A DNA stretch of 64,000 nt from Lamellibrachia satsuma (taxonomy: Eukaryota; Annelida; Polychaeta; Sabellida; Siboglinidae), in the NCBI GenBank assembly GCA_033239005.1, contig BSQZ01000051.1, positions 1,467,001 through 1,531,000 on the forward strand, in the 5' to 3' direction. Under the pieces are notes generated by a model. That model had not been told where the DNA came from. It was given only the letters and a program-made list of their open reading frames with translations, and did no database searches. Within the stretch, counting starts at the first letter, position 1. Each line of letters starts with the position of its first letter. Of this stretch, positions 1-13,111 are shown in pieces. Both the position numbers and the translations under genes were made by a program.

Positions 1-3000
1 GACCCACAGGTCTCTGTAGAGGACCTTCTTGGGCACAGTCTGTCGGCAGCGAGAATGATATTTCTGCCTGAACACACAAAGGTTTGCTTATAAAATATTT
101 ATTCTCTTGACATGCCCGATTTTTGTTTCAAACGTTTTTAATGATATGTTTTCCTTGACACCTGTTCTTTTTCTTTCCCCTTGTTCCATTGTAGGGTGGT
201 GGCCAAGTCACTTAGTTTGTTCTGCCCTCTCGATGAGTCATCTCCATCTGTCGTGATCTCCTGCCATTCTCTCTCTCTGCCCTTTCAAGATCTCCCTTGA
301 CACTGTCTCTCCATCTTAATTAAGGTCTTCCTCTTCTCAACCGCTAATGACAATGCATGATATTAATAAATAATATTAATTATTACTGGTGTACATGACG
401 TCAAACCCCTGCAAGTATGGTGACTGAGTGGTTGCTGTAATTCAAGGTTCATATATATTGTCAAATATCATAGATGTCTACCTCTGACTTTACATTTTAA
501 AAATGTTACTCTTGTTTTACTTTGTTTTTTGGCACCAGTTGTTTTACTGTACTGCAGCTTGGTACATAGGTGGTTGTAAACATACCAAAGTGTTTACTTC
601 ACATTGTGACCTTACCGAAGGCCCCACGTGTCACTGAGACTGTATGTTTGTTGCAGGTCGCAGTCAGCAACTGCCTGAGTCAGCTAGAAGCTGCTGACTT
701 TGCTGACATGGTATGTCAACTTTGTCACAATGTCAGGTTTAGAGAGTGTGGTTGGTCTGGGTCTATCAGCTGTTGTGTGGCACTGCTTGTACAACTGTCA
801 TGTAAATATATTTCCATACGTGCCGAGGCTACTGAATCAGAAGGTAGGCTATGGCCTACTAATTTTACACAGCAATCATAACAATTTCACCCAATATCAA
901 CAGTAATGTTTATTTATATACAATGTATTATGTTCCAAATCTAAATTACTGTTCGGTCCTGGCCAACATCATGAAATATCACCAAAATGCATAAAATCTC
1001 TAAATTTTTAGAGTAACAGAACACACCGAATAGGCCTAATTAAAAAATCTCTGTACATGGTAGAGAGGAAACCCTCCCACTGTACCCTCTCCCACAGCTC
1101 CACTACACATTACCTACCACTTTTGTTTTTTTTACAAATGTTTGCATTGATGTATGTATTGCATAAATAGTTTGTATTAATGCGATATATTCATACCACA
1201 AATTGTAACGTTTGATCATATTAGGTAACATTTGTTACTGGTGGGTGACTCACAATAGCATATAATCCACCACGTCTCGAGTCTGCATCAGTTTGACGCT
1301 GCCTGATATGTTCATTAATTGTTGCTGACTGGTGTAACTAGAGGGGGGATGGGGCAGATACCCCCCAGTGGCACCTTTGGGGGGGCGATACTTTGTAAGA
1401 GCAGTGACTAGTAAACTTTGGACATTTTGACTAGGCTCGCTCTGCCAGTGACCATTTGCGCCACTGGATAAAGGGTGTCGCATTTGGCTAAACAAAGATA
1501 ACCAATTTAAGGCATTTTGGCTAGTATCATGTTCATTGAAAAAACATACAACATACATGTGAGTTTGTTGGTGTCTTCTTGCTCATTTAAACGTTGTGGA
1601 AATCACGAAATATGAACACATCAGCACTACTTGGTGCCCTTGTTCTCTTTTGCGAGGACGAACGTAAAAATGCTGCCAATGCCACGGGGCAGAGTCAAAG
1701 GCCATGACATTCTACAGGGAAATGGGGATCACGACCGAAAGGAAGGTGGCACGGAGAAGATTAATGGCGGGGGGAACGATGAGGATGCAGACCTGCCACT
1801 CTAAGTGCAAGTGATTCAAAGGTGGCTTCAGTTTATCGATCGACCGACTCCACCAAGAGATGAGAAATAGAACAAATCACCTGGTGGAGGTGAATGACAA
1901 TGAATGTTCGGGTTTCTAACAGATGGACGGATCTGACATCAATCAACTCGCACAAACTTACAATGACTTAGCCACAGAAGGAAATAGGGGAGGTCCATTG
2001 AGTGCAATGTCACATCAGGAGCTACGAAACTCAAACTGGAGAGATGGCGGGCAGCAGGAATGAACTCGATCTCCTTCCTTGGGTGGTGAAGTTGAGAAAC
2101 AAGACATCGTATTCAAACCGGCTCGTGTCACTGAAGACATTCCTCGCCATATGCGTGTGAGAGTGGCCTGTTGAGAGAAGCTTTTTGAAACTGAATCTCA
2201 TCAGGATGTACCTTTACTCATATATGGGCAAGAGTGATTGAGTAGTCTGGTGCTTGTGTCGATCTAATGAGAGCTTACCAATGCCACTGAGATCAACTTC
2301 GTGATTGATGACTTAATGACATTCAAAACCCTAAAGAGCTCTAACAAGAGAGAATGAAAGTGCTTTCACACTCAGGACCGATCTTGCTGGTCTGTCGTCG
2401 TCGTTGTGATCACTGTGGCAATCGAGTGAGTTCGTAGTGAATAGAGAAGTAATGATATGTTGAAATGTGTTATGTTTGACCACTATCTAGTCAGTATTTT
2501 GTCGGCTGATCGCAGTTGGACGATTTATTGGAGGTTTTATTCTTGTTGGAGGTTTTATTCTTGTTGGAGGTTTTATTCTTGTTGGAGGTTTTATTCTTGT
2601 TGGAGGTTTTATTCTTGTTGGAGGTGTTGTGAATTTCAGGTCGAAATGTGGCTGCTCTGAATCATTATCAATATTTTGGTAGCTGATTGCTACTGCGATG
2701 TTGGAGCTACCAACTAGGTATACATATTGCACTCTTTGTTGGGGGGTGCAGCATTTTTTACTTTTGCCCCCAGCGTCATTTTGCCTCTACGCCTCTGCCT
2801 GTATTGACCCTGTCCTGTGTCCATGTGCAGTCAGAAGACTACTATGACATGAGGCGGCTCTACAACATCCTGGGAACGTGTCTCTTCTATCAGGTATGTA
2901 CTTAAACCCATTGGCTTGTTGGAAGAGTAGGCCACCGACAAACGTTCTCCCTGTTTTGTGTCAACCCACCTCCATTTTCTCTTGATTGCTTTCTCCACTG

Positions 3001-6000
3001 GACACTGTTTGGTCCTTTCCTAGAGAGTGGTGTTGCTAACCTTGTCAGACAATTCCAAATTCATAATTCTGTGCAGGCATCTGTTGATAAAAGCCTGTAT
3101 CATTTATTTGCAGTGTTTGCCGTGTCATTCTCCATGTTTCTCAGCTGTATAGCAACACTGACTTGTCCCATTTCTATGTAGACAGTTTTGTTTTCAAGCA
3201 GAAAATGAATAGACCAGGGCTATTCAGTTTTCGTTGGTTAAATCCTTCATAATTACTTTGTACAACCCATTGAGAAAGTTTTAATAAAATCTGTTCTTGG
3301 AACAACTCTTGATAGTCAGAGATGGGTTGAGTAATGAGACCTTGTATGATTTTTTTAGGTTTCATTGTTTTGCCTGTGTGTGAGTGTGTGTGTGCGTGCG
3401 TGCGTGCATGCGTGCGTGTGTGTTAATATATATAAAAACCTGAAAATCACTTTTATTTGTAAATGTCAGTTATTGATACAGAAACAGATCAGAGCTCATG
3501 TAATTCTGGGAAAAGACATTTGGTAGGTGGCTGATGTGACAATATGATGACTGATGACACTGCTACAGGATCATCTGGTGGCGAATCACCTAGAGACAGA
3601 GGACCTCATTGACATCGCGCTCTATGCACGTCACACTGGTGCATGTTACAATGAGAATCTTGTCGTCTGGACGGAAGTCTTCCCCACCAGTCGATGCCAC
3701 CAGCAGATGGAGCCACTTGTGCCTGGCTACATTCCACCGACCGACGCTCGTTGGTTTCTTGTCCTTGTCTCATTGGTAGGTCGCTGTTGTCATTGTTTGA
3801 GGCATGTCATTCATGTGCATGCACACATGCATGCATGTCCACACACATGTATGAATTTCCACGAACATGCATGCATGTCCATACCATATGGGTGTGCATG
3901 CATATATGTCCAAACACATGTGCGTGTGTACAGACATGGATGCATGTGTTTGGAGTCAGACATGCACACACATGTCACACATACACATGTCACACATACA
4001 CATGTCACACACACACACACACACACACATGTCACACATACACGTCACACACACACATGTCACACACACACATGTCACACACACACATGTCACACACACA
4101 CACACACACACACATGTCACACACACACACACACACATGTCACACACACACATGTCACACATACACATGTCACACATACACATGTCACACATACACATGT
4201 CACACACACACATGTCACACATACACATGCATGCTTTTAGTTTATGCTACTTGCATACATTTGTGCATGTATATTATATACGTGCACAAATGTATAAACC
4301 AACCTATATGCGCATACAAGCATGCATTCTTCACATACGCACGCACACAAATAGGTGTTATGTCTAATAGATATTAAGATGTGAGGCATGGTTGAACATC
4401 AAGTCATGCGTGCATATGCACTCTGTCCAATATGCATGTCATTAGCTGTCACGTTCTTCATATCTTGCAATGTTTGAAACAATCATGAACTCATCAGTTA
4501 GTTCCATCTTTCTGTCTACTTATCTTTTTATATGAAAAATGCTGTTTTGATGTTTCTGATAAATTATTAATAATATTCAGCACCACATTGGTGAATATTT
4601 CTGCAAATAAATGCTTACCGTCCATGAGTACTTTATCAGAAAGTCGTACTTATGATGGAAATCCTGTGACGTGTAACTGTGTGTTGATAGAAAGGTTGCA
4701 TGCTGGGAATGCTGCTGGAGTCAAGCGGCTGTATGAGTTACAGCGACGGAGGCGCTGACTGTTTCTACATCGACCACGCAAAGGCCACCTTGCTGCAGCT
4801 GGAGACTGTGGGACTATCACAGGCCTGTCACAGCAGGTTAGTGTTGCCTCAATACTATCACAGGCCTGTTACAGCAGGTTAGTGTTGCCTCAATAATATC
4901 ACAGGCCTGTTACAGCAGGTTAGTGTTGCCTCGATACTATCACAGGCCTGTCACAGCAGGTTAGTGTTGCCTCGATACTATCACAGGCCGGTCACAGTAG
5001 GTTAGTGTTGCCTCAATACTATCACAGGCCTGTTACAGTAGGTTAGTGTTGCCTCAATACTATCACAGGCCTGTCACAGCAGGTTAGTATTGCCTCAATA
5101 CTATCACAGGCCTGTTACAGCAGGTTAGTGTTGCCTCAATACTATCACAGGCCTGTCACAGCAGGTTAGTGTTGCCTCAATACCAACCTGCCACAAGTGA
5201 AATATGGATTTAGGGCGGTGTACAACCATATCCCTGGGATTGTGGTAAAGTACAAATTTTCTTAGGTTCATCAAACAAGTGTAAATTAATAGCCAACAAC
5301 TTCAACGCAGTTGAAGCACAAATACTTTTGATGCTAGGCAGATTTCTGGTGAAGCCTAGCATATTTTGTTTGATATAGGTGTATTTTGTAGCCTCATAGA
5401 TGGCAACAGTGGATTGGAATCAGAATGCTATACGTCAATAAACCAATGAAACATGTTATACGGATATACACAATTTGAAGTGAAAAATATGAATAACACT
5501 GACCCACTGTGATACTGTCATAATGGGGCAGTATGGTACTGTCACAGTAGGTCAGTGTGACCTAGAGACTGTCACAGTAGGTCAGTGTGACCTAGATACT
5601 GTCACATCATGTCAGTGGGACCTAGATCCTGTCACAGCAGGTCAGTGTGACCAAGATACTGTCACTGTAGGTCAGTGTGACCTAGAGACTGTCACAGCAG
5701 GTCAGTGGAGCCTAGATGCTGTCAGAGCAGGTCAGTGGTGCCTAGATGCTGTCACTGTAGGTCAGTGTGACCTAGAGACTGTCACAGCAGGTCAGTGGAG
5801 CCTAGATGCTGTCAGAGCAGGTCAGTGGAGCCTAGATGCTGTCTCAGCAGGTCAGTGGGACCTAGAGACTGTCACAGCAGGTCAGTGGAGCCTAGATGCT
5901 GTCAGAGCAGGTCAGTGGTGCCTAGATGCTGTCACTGTAGGTCAGTGTGACCTAGAGACTGTCACAGCAGGTCAGTGGAGCCTAGATGCTGTCAGAGCAG

Positions 6001-9000
6001 GTCAGTGGAGCCTAGATGCTGTCTCAGCAGGTCAGTGGGACCTAGAGACTGTCACAGCAGGTCAGTGGAGCCTAGATGCTGTCAGAGCAGGTCAGTGGTG
6101 CCTAGATGCTGTCTCAGCAGGTCAGTGGGACCTAGAGACTGTCACAGCAGATCAGCCTAGCAGATTTTGTTTGACGAAGGTATTTTTCATTGATGTCGAC
6201 ACTGGGTTGGAATCGGTGTGCTATTGTCCGATTAACTAATGACAAATTCTAAGCGGATACATGCTGTATACACAATTTCAAGTGATGTGTATTATGTGTT
6301 TTTATTGTGATTCAAGTATACTGGTAATACAGTGGTATACATGCCTTGGTTGTTTTCTGTGAAATGTAATTTTAATATGTTAAATGGGGACTACGCTAAA
6401 TAAATTGTCTTGTTCTACAAAATGTAGAACAAGACAATTATTATTAAAAACATAATAAGTTTATTACAAACATTCCAATTAAAAATATGGATGTCTCCTA
6501 CAGTAGCAACCATTTTTGGTCTTAGTAGGAACATTGAGTTTTATTTTATAATGCTCAATGTATTATTTGTAGTTTGCATATTGATTGATTTTGTTTTACA
6601 ATTTAAATTTTTGTATAATCAAGGATTCTGTGTGAATTATCTTGTTGTCATTGGGACAAATAAATGCTTCCTGATCCTGAGTTTCCGTGTTCGTAGCCTG
6701 CACTGCTACGCCTCACCCGGGGGGGCTGCTCTGTCGCGGGCGAGGGCGACCACACCATCTGGTCCTCGTGTTACTTCTACACCCCTACTGCCAAAATCTC
6801 ACAAACCAGGCAGGGAAGTCCCTGCCAGCCCCAGACAAGGTAGGTACTCTCTTCTTTATCACACACTGTACTGCCTATGACCTCAGGGATGATCTCAAAA
6901 CACAGACATTTGTTTCATGGAGGGTTGGCAGTTGTTTTGGTTAGCATCACACATTTATGTGTTTTACAAAAAGTTATTTTCCGATCACAGGTCATAAGGG
7001 TGCTGACTTTGATCACAGGTCATAAGGGTGATGACTTTGATCACAGGTGATAAATGTGCGGACTTTGATCACAGGTCATAAGGGTGCTGACTTTGATCGC
7101 TGGTCATAAGGGTGCTGACTTTGAGTGCAGGAAATTTTTTGTTATGATGTTTGATGCGCCACCTGGTGAATACAAAGTTACCAAGGTTGAACACAGGCCA
7201 ATGTAATTCAAAGTTTTGTGTTGCGGAGGAGGGAGAAGGGTCGAAGGTTAAATGACATCGATTTTGTGTTCACCCAGTTTTGAGATGATCCCTTAGCACC
7301 TACTCTCATCCGTGTGTTCTTTTTCTCCCTTTTCTCACACCCTTCGACCTTTCTAAATCTCTCTTTACACCCTCTGTCCACTTTAGATATGGTCTTCCTC
7401 TTCTGTCACAACCATCTGCCTTTTTGTTAGTCTGTCCTCGCCTGTTCTCTGTAGAGCTGAGCAGAAGCTTAAAGCCAATGTACGGTGATTTTCATTGGCT
7501 GATTAATTAGCTTGCCAAAATACACAGTACAACGGTTTTTATATGCTGTAAAAATAGGTTATTTTATTTTATTTCAAAGTTGTTTTTTTTTTCGAAAACA
7601 TAAGGAGATGAAAGATCACAGTAGTATCAGTGGCAAACATGGCAAACTAGTTCGTTTTTATACCTGCTTTTTTGAATTTCTATTTATGGAAATTTCAATT
7701 TCAAAATATACTACAGCAATAAAGATTAAGACCTAGTGAAGTACATGTAAATTTAGATGTAATTTGAGATTGATGAGTTAAGAGAATTTATATGTTTCAG
7801 TTATCTGATCACTTATAGCTCCCTACTCGTTAGCCAATGGAAATCGCCATACATTCCATTTAACTCAGGCCTTGGAAACAACTAAGGCAGTGTTAACTGA
7901 AACACTTAGAGGTGTTAGTGCTGTACACTTAAACTAAAAAAAACTTAAACTCTGAGTTGATAAAAAAATCAGTTTGACTAGTTTGGTGATGTATATAATT
8001 ATATTAATACCTTGGTATAAACGAATGCAACAAATTGTCTACAGATTATGTAAATGCTAGCAGTGTGAACATGTTGCAAGGTTGACACATATCTCAGGAG
8101 GGCAGATTACACGTAGATAAAAAATATTGGACGATAAGCCAATGGCTTCCTTGTCCATTTGCCATTTGGGCCTTTGCCTTGGATCACAATCCTGTTAAAT
8201 TTTGTTGCAGGTAGTTATGTCTGTGGATCTGGATTGGTGTTGGCATCCCTGTATGTAGATATGTTGTATGTGTATATGTAGACCTGTTTTATGTGTCTGT
8301 GTCTTTAGTTGTGCTATATTTGCAGGTGATGATGACATAGACAGTGTTGCCACTAATGGCAGTGACATTTCCAGCCACCGATGTCACGTGTCATATGTGA
8401 ACAGCTGTGATGAATCTGGTGACATTGCGGACAATTCACACCTGTTTAAGGTATGACAGCAGTTCTTAAACTACCGGTAGGTTGTTGTAATGAATTTCCC
8501 CTATTTCTGACATAACATGAGATTTCTAAATAGCATCCCATATGTGACAGTTCTTAAGGTTTACCTTTAACTGTTATGAATTTTCTTAAATTTGACAGTC
8601 TTAGGAGATATTGCTTATGGTTTTGTGCATTTTGAACAAGGCCTTTTTTCAAATGGCATGTAAATAACAGGTCATGAGTTCAAAACACGTTCAAAGAGAT
8701 CAGATGTGCTCCTTTTGACCATGTAAATGAGAAAATGTATGTAATCGACTACTAATTGTACAGATTTGTTTGCACAGATCTAACAAGTTTCTGATGTCAG
8801 TCTTACCGGTGTTCAATGCTCTGGGTTGGCACCGCTAGTATCCATAGCAAGTGACACAGGGATCACATATAACACAACATAGACCTGCTTTAGGTTTCAA
8901 GTGAACCATCAATGTCTCCCCTTTCCCCAGGGCTGCCAGGGAAGAAGGAACCTACTGTCGCTGGATGAAGCTGTGAGGCTTGAGTCAACTCTTTGTGACA

Positions 9001-12000
9001 GTCGGGGTCACGCAGGCTGTGACAGCAGGTAGTAGGCAGAAATATCATGTCATAGACATCTCTCATTGTATTGTTTTTGTGATATTATAGTAGGTGTTGG
9101 GTGATGTCGTGTTTGCGCATGTGCGTGCATGTGTGTGTGTGTGTGTGTGCATGCATATGTGTGTGTGTCAGTTTGTTTGTGTCAGTGTGTTTGTATGTGT
9201 CTGTGTGTCTGTGTGCGAGCATACGTGCCTGTGTATGTGCATGCATATGTGTGGCATGTAATACCATGACTGCATGCACCAAAGAGCCTAGATGTGTGTT
9301 AGTTATGGATGCTGTTCTTAGATTTACAATAATTTTGCGAACAAAATAACAACAAGAATAACTATTGAAATGCATTTAATAAAATTTCCATGATGTAAGA
9401 TGCCCATGGATTATGGTTGACTTTTCTTTATAAAAGTTATGATGAAATTGTGAAATATAAGCATACATTTATTATATTTCCATATTTAACAAGTAACAAA
9501 AAACTTGTTGTATTGTGTCTATCGTGTGTGATGGATGTTGTCGACTTGTTTACAGGCTGGCAGCGCACTCTGAAGGCAGTCTGCTGTACTACACCCAGCT
9601 GCATAATCAGCAGGGTGTGTTTGTATGTCCCAGTCATCCTGCAGCCCCCGGTAGTGTCCCGGGCATGGGGCGACAGTTCCATCAAGCTTGTCTGGCCATA
9701 CATGAACTGTTTCAACAGGCACAGAAGATCAGGGTGAGTTTGTCACTGCTTGGAGTCTGTGTACTCGTGTACATGTGTGTATCCTTGTGAGGCTGCTAAG
9801 TCTTAAGATTATTTTGAAAACAACTGAAAACATACTTATTTCACCATCACTACCTGTCTTGAAATAAACACTTTCCACAATTAAGCCACAGTATTTCCTA
9901 TTTCACAATCCTGGCTGTTTATTGTTATTATTTATTGATTTAAACGACTTTAAAATTTTACATATTTTCTATTAGTTGTATTGAATATTTAAGACACTTT
10001 GTCTACACTTATTTTTATTAGCATAACTAAGTGTGAAGCACTTTCATTTGTAATTATTTGCTTAAGAGGCACTATGTAAATTATGTAAATTATTATTAAT
10101 CATGTCCAGACACAGAAAGCAGGTTTCTGCCACTTTTCAGTGTCAGCTTGTCATTGCTGTGTGTGTGTATGTGCGTGTGTGTGCCTGTGCTTGAGTGCGC
10201 ATATGTGTCTGTCTGTCTTTGTGTGTGTGTGTGTGTGTGAGTGCGCCCGTGCGCATGTATTCACGCATGTGTGTTAGGCAGCTAGAGATGTCCTAAAAAG
10301 AACAGGTCTCTGTCACTGCTCAGAGTCCATCTGTTTGTGTCAATTGGTTAATGACAATCTAGCGGCTCTGCCCACAAAACTGGCTCCAGGACCACCAGAG
10401 GTAGTCATTTCACTGTGAGTTAAAGCTGCCTCCATCATGAATGAGGTTTGCTGATGTTGAAATCAGTAGTGTGTGAATACTTTTATGATATGCACAGTTG
10501 GATTAATATAAGTGTGTATGCTTTGGAGAAAAATCATCAAAAGAATTGACTTTGATAATTACATTAGGCATCTTGCAAAAGTGTGAATAGCTGTACGCTT
10601 TAGACATATAATATGTAGAGGCAGGCTACACGTAGTCGCTTTTACCTTTTGTTTGTTGAATTTTAGTTTGGGCCAAAAAAATTCATTTAATAATTTATCC
10701 GGTGATGTCAGCAAAAACCAAATAACACATTTGTACAAACAAGCAAACAAGCTGGCATGTCATAGTCGATAACATGTCATAGTCGATAATAGATGGTTTC
10801 CGGTGATGTCAGCAAAAACGAAATAACACATTTGCGCAAACAAGCTGGCATGTCATAGTCGATAATAGATGGTTTCAATATTTGTAGAATGAGTCTGAAA
10901 TGAGACAGGTGAAAAATCAAATTACACAGGCAGCATTAAAGCGAAACAAAAGTCATGTATTTGGGGCTATGCACCTAAAGGAGATAATAAAAACTAACCA
11001 CGTGCACCTATAATCAGGAATATCACGCCAGTGGTTTACTCAGAATGTGTTCTAAAAGTTGGAGATTCCTGTTATTTTTCCAGTTGACTGAGGGCTGACA
11101 TGTTAACCAGTGAGACCGATAAGCGCATGCGCTGTTCTATGAAATCGGGGTAACCTAGACTACATGTGACGCAAATACGCAGAACCAACGCGAAGTTTCA
11201 AACAAACGTTATGTTTCGACAGAAAGAGGACTGGTGTAGTAAAAAAAGGCCTAAATATGTTACATACGTTTAGTTTGGATGCAAACAGCATGGCCATATC
11301 CTATTGGCAAGAATAGGGATGTGTATACAAATATATTATCATTTGGTGAGAGAATATTGCCAGAATATCACACTCATGATGCAGGGTTATCTAACAGCAT
11401 GTCGCACCCCATGAAATTTAGATGATGTGTGTTCAACAAAGTTTTCCTAGTTGCAAATGGTTATGTCTTTGTAATTCTTATAGGTGCAGAGGTCCAAACC
11501 CATGGCTTTTGTTTCCCTTTAACGAGTTCCCTGATCCAGTAGATAAAGAAGTATATTTCTTGAGCGGTCTGTATAGATTGAAGCAGCTGTCTGTGAAATG
11601 ACCCATCCAATGTCAATTTCTGGACCATTCCTTTCTTGCCCTTTTACACAGGGCATATGAAACTCATGTAGAGTTTTTAACATGGTAAAACTTGTTGGTA
11701 CATCAGGACTTCAAGGAGAGTGGTCACAGGAGTAAGTTTGGAGTGGACGATGTGTTTGCCGATGCTGTAGAATATGGCATCATGTTGGAGTGTCCCGCGG
11801 ATGAATGTACAGACTTGAAGAGGCCAACAACAAAACAGATCTACTGGGTGGTTGGGTAAGCAGAATGCATGGCAGTCTCAGCTACGTTCTAGACTGTGAC
11901 TAGTAATTAGAGTCACTGCTATATCTGCCATACCTATAGGCAATATTTTTACTAATAATTTTACTAATGGCATTGCAAAAACTTTTCTGGTATATTATAT

Positions 12001-12891
12001 TAACATATATCTGATAATTTTCCTTCCTGTGTTTACATTGAAAATCATCATTATTCAACACTTGAAAACAACAAAATGTGTGAAACGTTGAATGCTGTTC
12101 CAGATGTGGTGTTATGTTCTTGCAAGATAAGTCAATGTAGGAACTTTATGTGCAGATCCAGAATATTATAAATACTAAAAAATTCACAACTCTATAATTT
12201 GTTTTGTGTCACATTTTAATGTCTGTTTTTATGTGTATTTAATCTTATCTATAGTCACTTTAAAGGGAATGTAAAACGATTTTCACTGGTTAACTGAAGT
12301 AAATTTTTACTCACATCGTGATACTGAATTTATTAGTAGTATTTATAATATCTGGATTGTTTAAAAGTAATATCCATACAAAATGTGTTGCTATCATGAT
12401 ATTTGGGGTCTCACAATTTAAGTAAATACATGATTTGGTGATAAATAAAATATGCCAGTTTTACAACACAAACAGAGACCGCTTTATGGCAATAAAAGAC
12501 AAACCAACAAATCTTCACCGTTAAAGGTATGTAAAAAAAATTTATTTTATAGATTGTCTGATGATTTCATCAAACTTAGTTAACACATCTGGAAAAGTGA
12601 GTTAGCATGTCAATACTAGATAAATACATTTTTTGATGGAATATTCTGAAATGGAATTAATGAAAAATTTAATTGCAGACGCAACTTTAAGCTACCTGAT
12701 TGTATGACATTTTAAGATACTTGACAGTAGACGTTTTGTGTTTTGATTCCTCAAATAAATATCTGATGTTTTGTTCCAGGCGACTTCTGCACAGCCCAGA
12801 GCCAAGGGAACTGTATATTTCTTTCCATGACTCCACACAACCAAACATCATCGAATTGGCTTTTACATTAGCCTTTGGCGTAACGTTATAA
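1..12891 (+). CDS. INTU: Inturned (INTU) planar cell polarity/ciliogenesis effector, C-terminal 451 codons (5' end outside window)
   Basis: Coding exons seen: 1-81 (partial), 657-710, 2831-2893, 3569-3775, 4691-4836, 6697-6839, 8326-8450, 8931-9028, 9556-9733, 11707-11855 and 12780-12891 (stop TAA). They total 1356 nt with phases compatible at every junction and AG/GT borders. Diagnostic blocks recalled from vertebrate INTU are LEAADFADM followed by SEDYYDMRRLYNILG, then EDLIDIALYARH, GADCFYIDHAKATLLQLE, IYWVVG and ELYISFHDS, ending AFGVTL. In other animals INTU is a CPLANE component acting with Fuzzy and Wdpcp at the ciliary base; the C-terminal part belongs to the longin-like modules shared with Fuzzy and the Mon1/Ccz1 group. 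The PDZ region and N-terminus precede the window. The segments coded by 6697-6839 and 8326-8450 are poorly conserved linker. The donor of the first partial exon (GTTTGC) is weak, so that border is the least certain. Confidence 0.9.
1590..2400 (+). pseudogene. hAT-type transposase relic (ZMYM1-like group) in an INTU intron
   Basis: Several frames carry decayed transposase pieces. At about 2173-2232 the stretch ERSFLKLNLIRMYLYSYMGK resembles the hAT C-terminal dimerisation motif. In another frame 2271-2345 reads ELTNATEINFVIDDLMTF, the tail of the same domain. An earlier block near 1840-1920 (EMRNRTNHLVEVND) may be the middle of the protein. Stops and frameshifts separate the blocks, so it is not functional. 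The hAT assignment rests on motif recognition only, and element ends were not found. Confidence 0.55.
2530..2625. repeat. 18-bp minisatellite, about 5 copies
   Basis: Unit GGAGGTTTTATTCTTGTT in near-perfect tandem. It lies in an INTU intron about 200 bp before the exon at 2831. Because 18 is a multiple of 3 it keeps spurious reading frames open on both strands. Confidence 0.95.
3800..4235. repeat. CA-rich compound microsatellite/minisatellite
   Basis: Tracts of CACACA are interrupted by CACATGTCACACATA blocks, beginning just after the INTU exon ending at 3775. Long ORFs across it read His-Thr-Cys repeats and are artefacts of the repeat. Confidence 0.95.
4812..5181. repeat. 41-bp minisatellite that duplicates an INTU exon end and its 5' splice site (about 9 copies)
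   Basis: The first unit is the last 25 nt of the INTU exon ending at 4836 (…CTGTCACAGCAG) followed by the intron start GTTAGTGTTGCCTCAATA. The same exon-plus-donor sequence is repeated about nine times with few substitutions (CTGTCACAGCAG or CTGTTACAGTAG, always followed by GGTTAGT). Each copy thus carries a donor of equal quality to the real one. Confidence 0.95.
5535..6155. repeat. 30-bp minisatellite with a 180-bp higher-order period (about 20 units)
   Basis: Units have the form GTCAGTGKRRCCTAGAKRCT followed by GTCWSAGCAG. The six-unit blocks 5701-5880 and 5881-6060 appear identical, and a third partial block follows. Part of the unit (CTGTCACAGCAG then GTCAGT) resembles the exon-donor unit of the 4812-5181 array, so both may descend from the same splice-site segment. 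A 238-codon ORF runs through only because 30 is a multiple of 3. Confidence 0.95.
6403..6439. repeat. Perfect 17-bp inverted repeat with 3-nt loop
   Basis: AATTGTCTTGTTCTACA is followed by AAA and then its exact reverse complement. It lies in an INTU intron with no matching element seen around it. Confidence 0.9.
6487..6690 (+). repeat. Dispersed repeat copy abutting an INTU 3' splice site
   Basis: Resembles 16628-16840: both begin GTCTCCTAC…TCTTAGTAGGA or similar and end in TTGTYRTC…ATAAA..TTCCTG. The identity looks moderate and was judged by eye. This copy ends within about 10 bp of the acceptor of the INTU exon starting at 6697. Confidence 0.4.
6987..7128. repeat. 28-bp minisatellite, about 5 copies
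   Basis: Unit GATCACAGGTCATAAGGGTG plus CTGACTTT in tandem, within an INTU intron. Confidence 0.9.
8026..8206 (+). mobile_element. CR1/Jockey-like LINE 3' fragment (copy 2)
   Basis: Matches the reverse complement of about 53465-53640 over roughly 170 bp, including GACACATATCTCAGGAGGGC and GCCTTTGCCTTGGAT. The longer copy at 53.5-55.2 kb encodes reverse-transcriptase C-terminal sequence, which gives this fragment its identity. It is a 5'-truncated end only and has no ORF. Confidence 0.7.
9110..9250. repeat. TG-rich microsatellite
   Basis: GTGTGTGCATGCATATGTG-type simple sequence in an INTU intron. A similar TG-rich tract lies at about 10155-10270. Confidence 0.9.
10690..10876. repeat. Two-copy tandem duplication of about 100 bp
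   Basis: GGTGATGTCAGCAAAAAC to CATAGTCGATAATAGATGG occurs twice in tandem, with a small internal duplication of the CATGTCATAGTCGATAA segment in the first copy. Lies in the long INTU intron 9734-11706, where nothing else but the TG-rich tract stands out. Confidence 0.8.
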
Positions 12892-13111
12892 TACCATTTA
12901 AATTTCATCGAAGAACTGGCATACATAATGATGACTTGAGAATACTGTGTAATATGGTGTCGTGTTCTTTGACAAATTCTGTGATGCAAACCAAGTATAA
13001 ATTTCCACTTCCATTGCAGCATAGATAAATGAGCATAGTGTATAGACTGTAAATACTAATAAATTATATGCATAGATGATTGCTAGAGCATGTAACCTTC
13101 ACATGTGTAAG

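Noticed and set aside
3554..4377. Long His/Thr/Cys-rich ORFs in several frames
   Set aside because: They run out of a true INTU exon (3569-3775) into CA-repeat sequence; the rest is simple-sequence translation.
5523..6239. 238-codon ORF with 10-residue repeats
   Set aside because: Produced by a 30-bp minisatellite in an INTU intron; no splice logic or known domain.
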